Shown here in pieces: positions 62,513 through 64,000 of a DNA stretch of 64,000 nucleotides. How positions within the stretch are numbered: position 1 is the first letter of the stretch; each line of letters starts with the position of its first letter. Source of the DNA: Mansonella perstans (lineage: Eukaryota > Nematoda > Chromadorea > Rhabditida > Onchocercidae); NCBI GenBank assembly GCA_037074765.1, contig JBAMDO010000058.1, positions 62,001 to 126,000 of the forward strand, given 5' to 3'. The notes under the pieces are model-generated. The model had not been told where the DNA came from, did not search any database, and saw only the letters and a program-made list of their open reading frames with translations. A program made the position numbers and the translations under genes.

Positions 62513-63787
62513 CTGTATATGGGTTATATATATATGTAAATAGTCAAAAGTGTTAATATATTCACTACTAAAAGTGTCTGACAAACAACACAAACTATTT
62601 TTTATGTTAGCTTAAAAGAAAGAAATTATTCAGGCGCCAATGTCCATTTAAGAATTGTTGCTTACAAATGAGTAAGTTTAGCGTCGGTTGTAGTAAAAAA
62701 GATCTGAAATAACATTTTTCTGAAGATCTGAAAAAAGTATTTTTTTTTTTTTTTTTTTTTGTTAACGCTACAAGAAGAATAATTTTTTCCAACAAGAATA
62801 TTAAATAGTTGTAGGATGTGCAGAAATTTGAGTTTTTTTTTCAAGTTTTTACTATTTCAACAAATTAAATTAATTTTTTTGACTAAATAATTTTCATTGG
62901 ACTTATAATTTTGAATCGTATTCTCAAATTTAATTTATAAAATTGAACTTTTTAAAAAGTTACTGCAAGTTTTTTCATTTTGTTGAATTTGCAAAAAAAA
63001 AAATTTGCTTTCATTTTTGCATTATTAGTATAGTTTCGGCCTATCACATGACGTTCTACAACAACCATCTTTCAATATTTTTAACATAATAACTGCAATT
63101 GTTATCATTTTTTAATCACTGCAACAGTTTAACTGCAAAAACACTATCGTTGTTTATTTCATTCCATCGGTCTCCCTATTTGCTATCCATAGTTGCCTAT
63201 TTTAAACTTTTACCTGTGTTGTGTTGTGATTTAAATTAATGTTTGAAAGACCATCCTTAGTCCCTGTTTTTTTTTTTTTTTTTTTTTTGTTTTTTTTATA
63301 AATTTTCAATAGCAAAATATCAAGCACTCTTACTTCTTCTTCAAAACTAATTCATGATACAATTTGGAAAAATTTAGAATGATAGAGATTGTTGAAGAGA
63401 GTAAAAGAGAATAATGAAAGGTAGAGAGAAATGAGAAGGAGAAGTTTGTTTCATTTCGTCTTTGGTTTAATTTTTTTTTAAAAAGTGGTGATGATGATAT
63501 GATGTGATTTGAATTTGATGTGATGTGATGTTTGGGATGGGGGAGAAAAGAACGAGTTCACAGGGCAGGCCAATTTCTTTTTTGTCTTTTTGCGCAGTTT
63601 TTGTTAAGAAAACAGAAGTATCAATCAATGCAGTCCATGGACATTCTTCGGGACCGTCTCCCACTAAAGTTTGTAAAATTTTTAAAGCAAACTTCTGTAA
63701 AGATGTATGCGTGTATACATGTATGTTTGTGTTCGTGTCTGTCTGTCTATCTTTTCTAGGTGTGTAAAGTACTGAACAAATTTATTC

Positions 63788-63908
63788 ATGTATGTGTATG
63801 TGTGTGTGTGTGTATGTGTGTATGTGTATGTGTGTGTATGTGTTTGGGTATGTATGTGTACACGTATGTGTATGTGTGTATGTATATGTGTGTGTGTGTG
63901 TGTGTGTA
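63788..63908. repeat. Long compound GT/GTAT microsatellite
   Basis: About 120 nt of GT and TATG units with few interruptions; it creates the long Cys/Val/Met and His/Thr frames on the two strands. Confidence 0.95.
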
Positions 63909-64000
63909 CGTACATATATATGTTGGTGTAACGATGTATCTCTTCATATATTAGAACAATTTTCAATTGTTATACCTTTGAAAACTTCAAAAAAAAAAAA

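Larger units (their letters stand above)
62177..64000. other. Repeat-rich right end of the window
   Basis: Dominated by simple repeats: GT-rich 62472-62512, poly-T 62738-62760 and 63267-63289, GT/GTAT-rich 63788-63908 and a terminal A run. Open frames here are products of these repeats. A slightly more balanced block at 63530-63760 has no recognised gene. Confidence 0.5.

Noticed and set aside
62255..62593. Minus-strand frame rich in His/Thr
   Set aside because: Produced by the GT microsatellite read on the opposite strand.
63682..63966. His/Thr and Cys/Val frames on both strands
   Set aside because: Products of the compound GT/GTAT repeat.
1..64000. tRNA genes, rRNA, CRISPR arrays, bacterial operons
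   Set aside because: I looked for tRNA B-box-like sequences and repeated spacers and saw none; the window is eukaryotic with spliced genes.

Overview
This is a eukaryotic, AT-rich nuclear window with spliced genes. It reads as a nematode chromosome, most likely a filarial or other clade III worm. Signs: short exons split by GT-AG introns from about 60 nt to several kb, TTTCAG-type acceptors just upstream of start codons that suit spliced-leader trans-splicing, and many simple repeats. The species assignment is inference; the gene calls rest on exons I read and joined in frame.

Layout. 1-1440 (minus): the edge of an unknown gene, then a truncated relative of CNOT2. 3250-6946 (minus): a complete CNOT2/NOT2 gene (8 exons, 374 aa), a scaffold subunit of the CCR4-NOT deadenylase. 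10301-21769 (plus): a type II Golgi membrane coiled-coil protein of GOLM1/GOLM2 type, whose 4.5 kb intron holds a complete forkhead transcription factor on the other strand (13835-17382). 25841-26643 (minus): a GPI-anchored Ly6/uPAR-fold protein. 29511-34764 (plus): a complete Wnt ligand (9 exons, 352 aa, 24 cysteines) of Wnt4/CWN-1 type. 41704-49482 (minus): a Dishevelled gene with DIX, PDZ, DEP and the conserved C-terminal tail. 50459-54149 (plus): a vaccinia-related kinase, VRK-1 (477 aa), head to head with Dishevelled. 54150-64000: mostly non-coding, with candidate exons of uncertain genes, a TATA promoter and a possible secreted-protein first exon near the right end.

Functional links. 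The window carries a Wnt ligand and the intracellular hub of the Wnt pathway (Dishevelled) about 7 kb apart in convergent orientation. CNOT2 lies next to a shortened copy that keeps the region expected to dock on NOT1 but shows no NOT box, so it might compete with the full-length subunit. The ntl-2/forkhead neighbourhood recalls the C. elegans cosmid B0286 (ntl-2 and fkh-6), from memory only.

Limits. Exon joins were made by eye from splice consensus and reading phase. One Dishevelled exon junction and the last exon of the GOLM-like gene are unresolved. Several isolated exon-like open segments are listed at low confidence, because AT-rich DNA produces such segments by chance.
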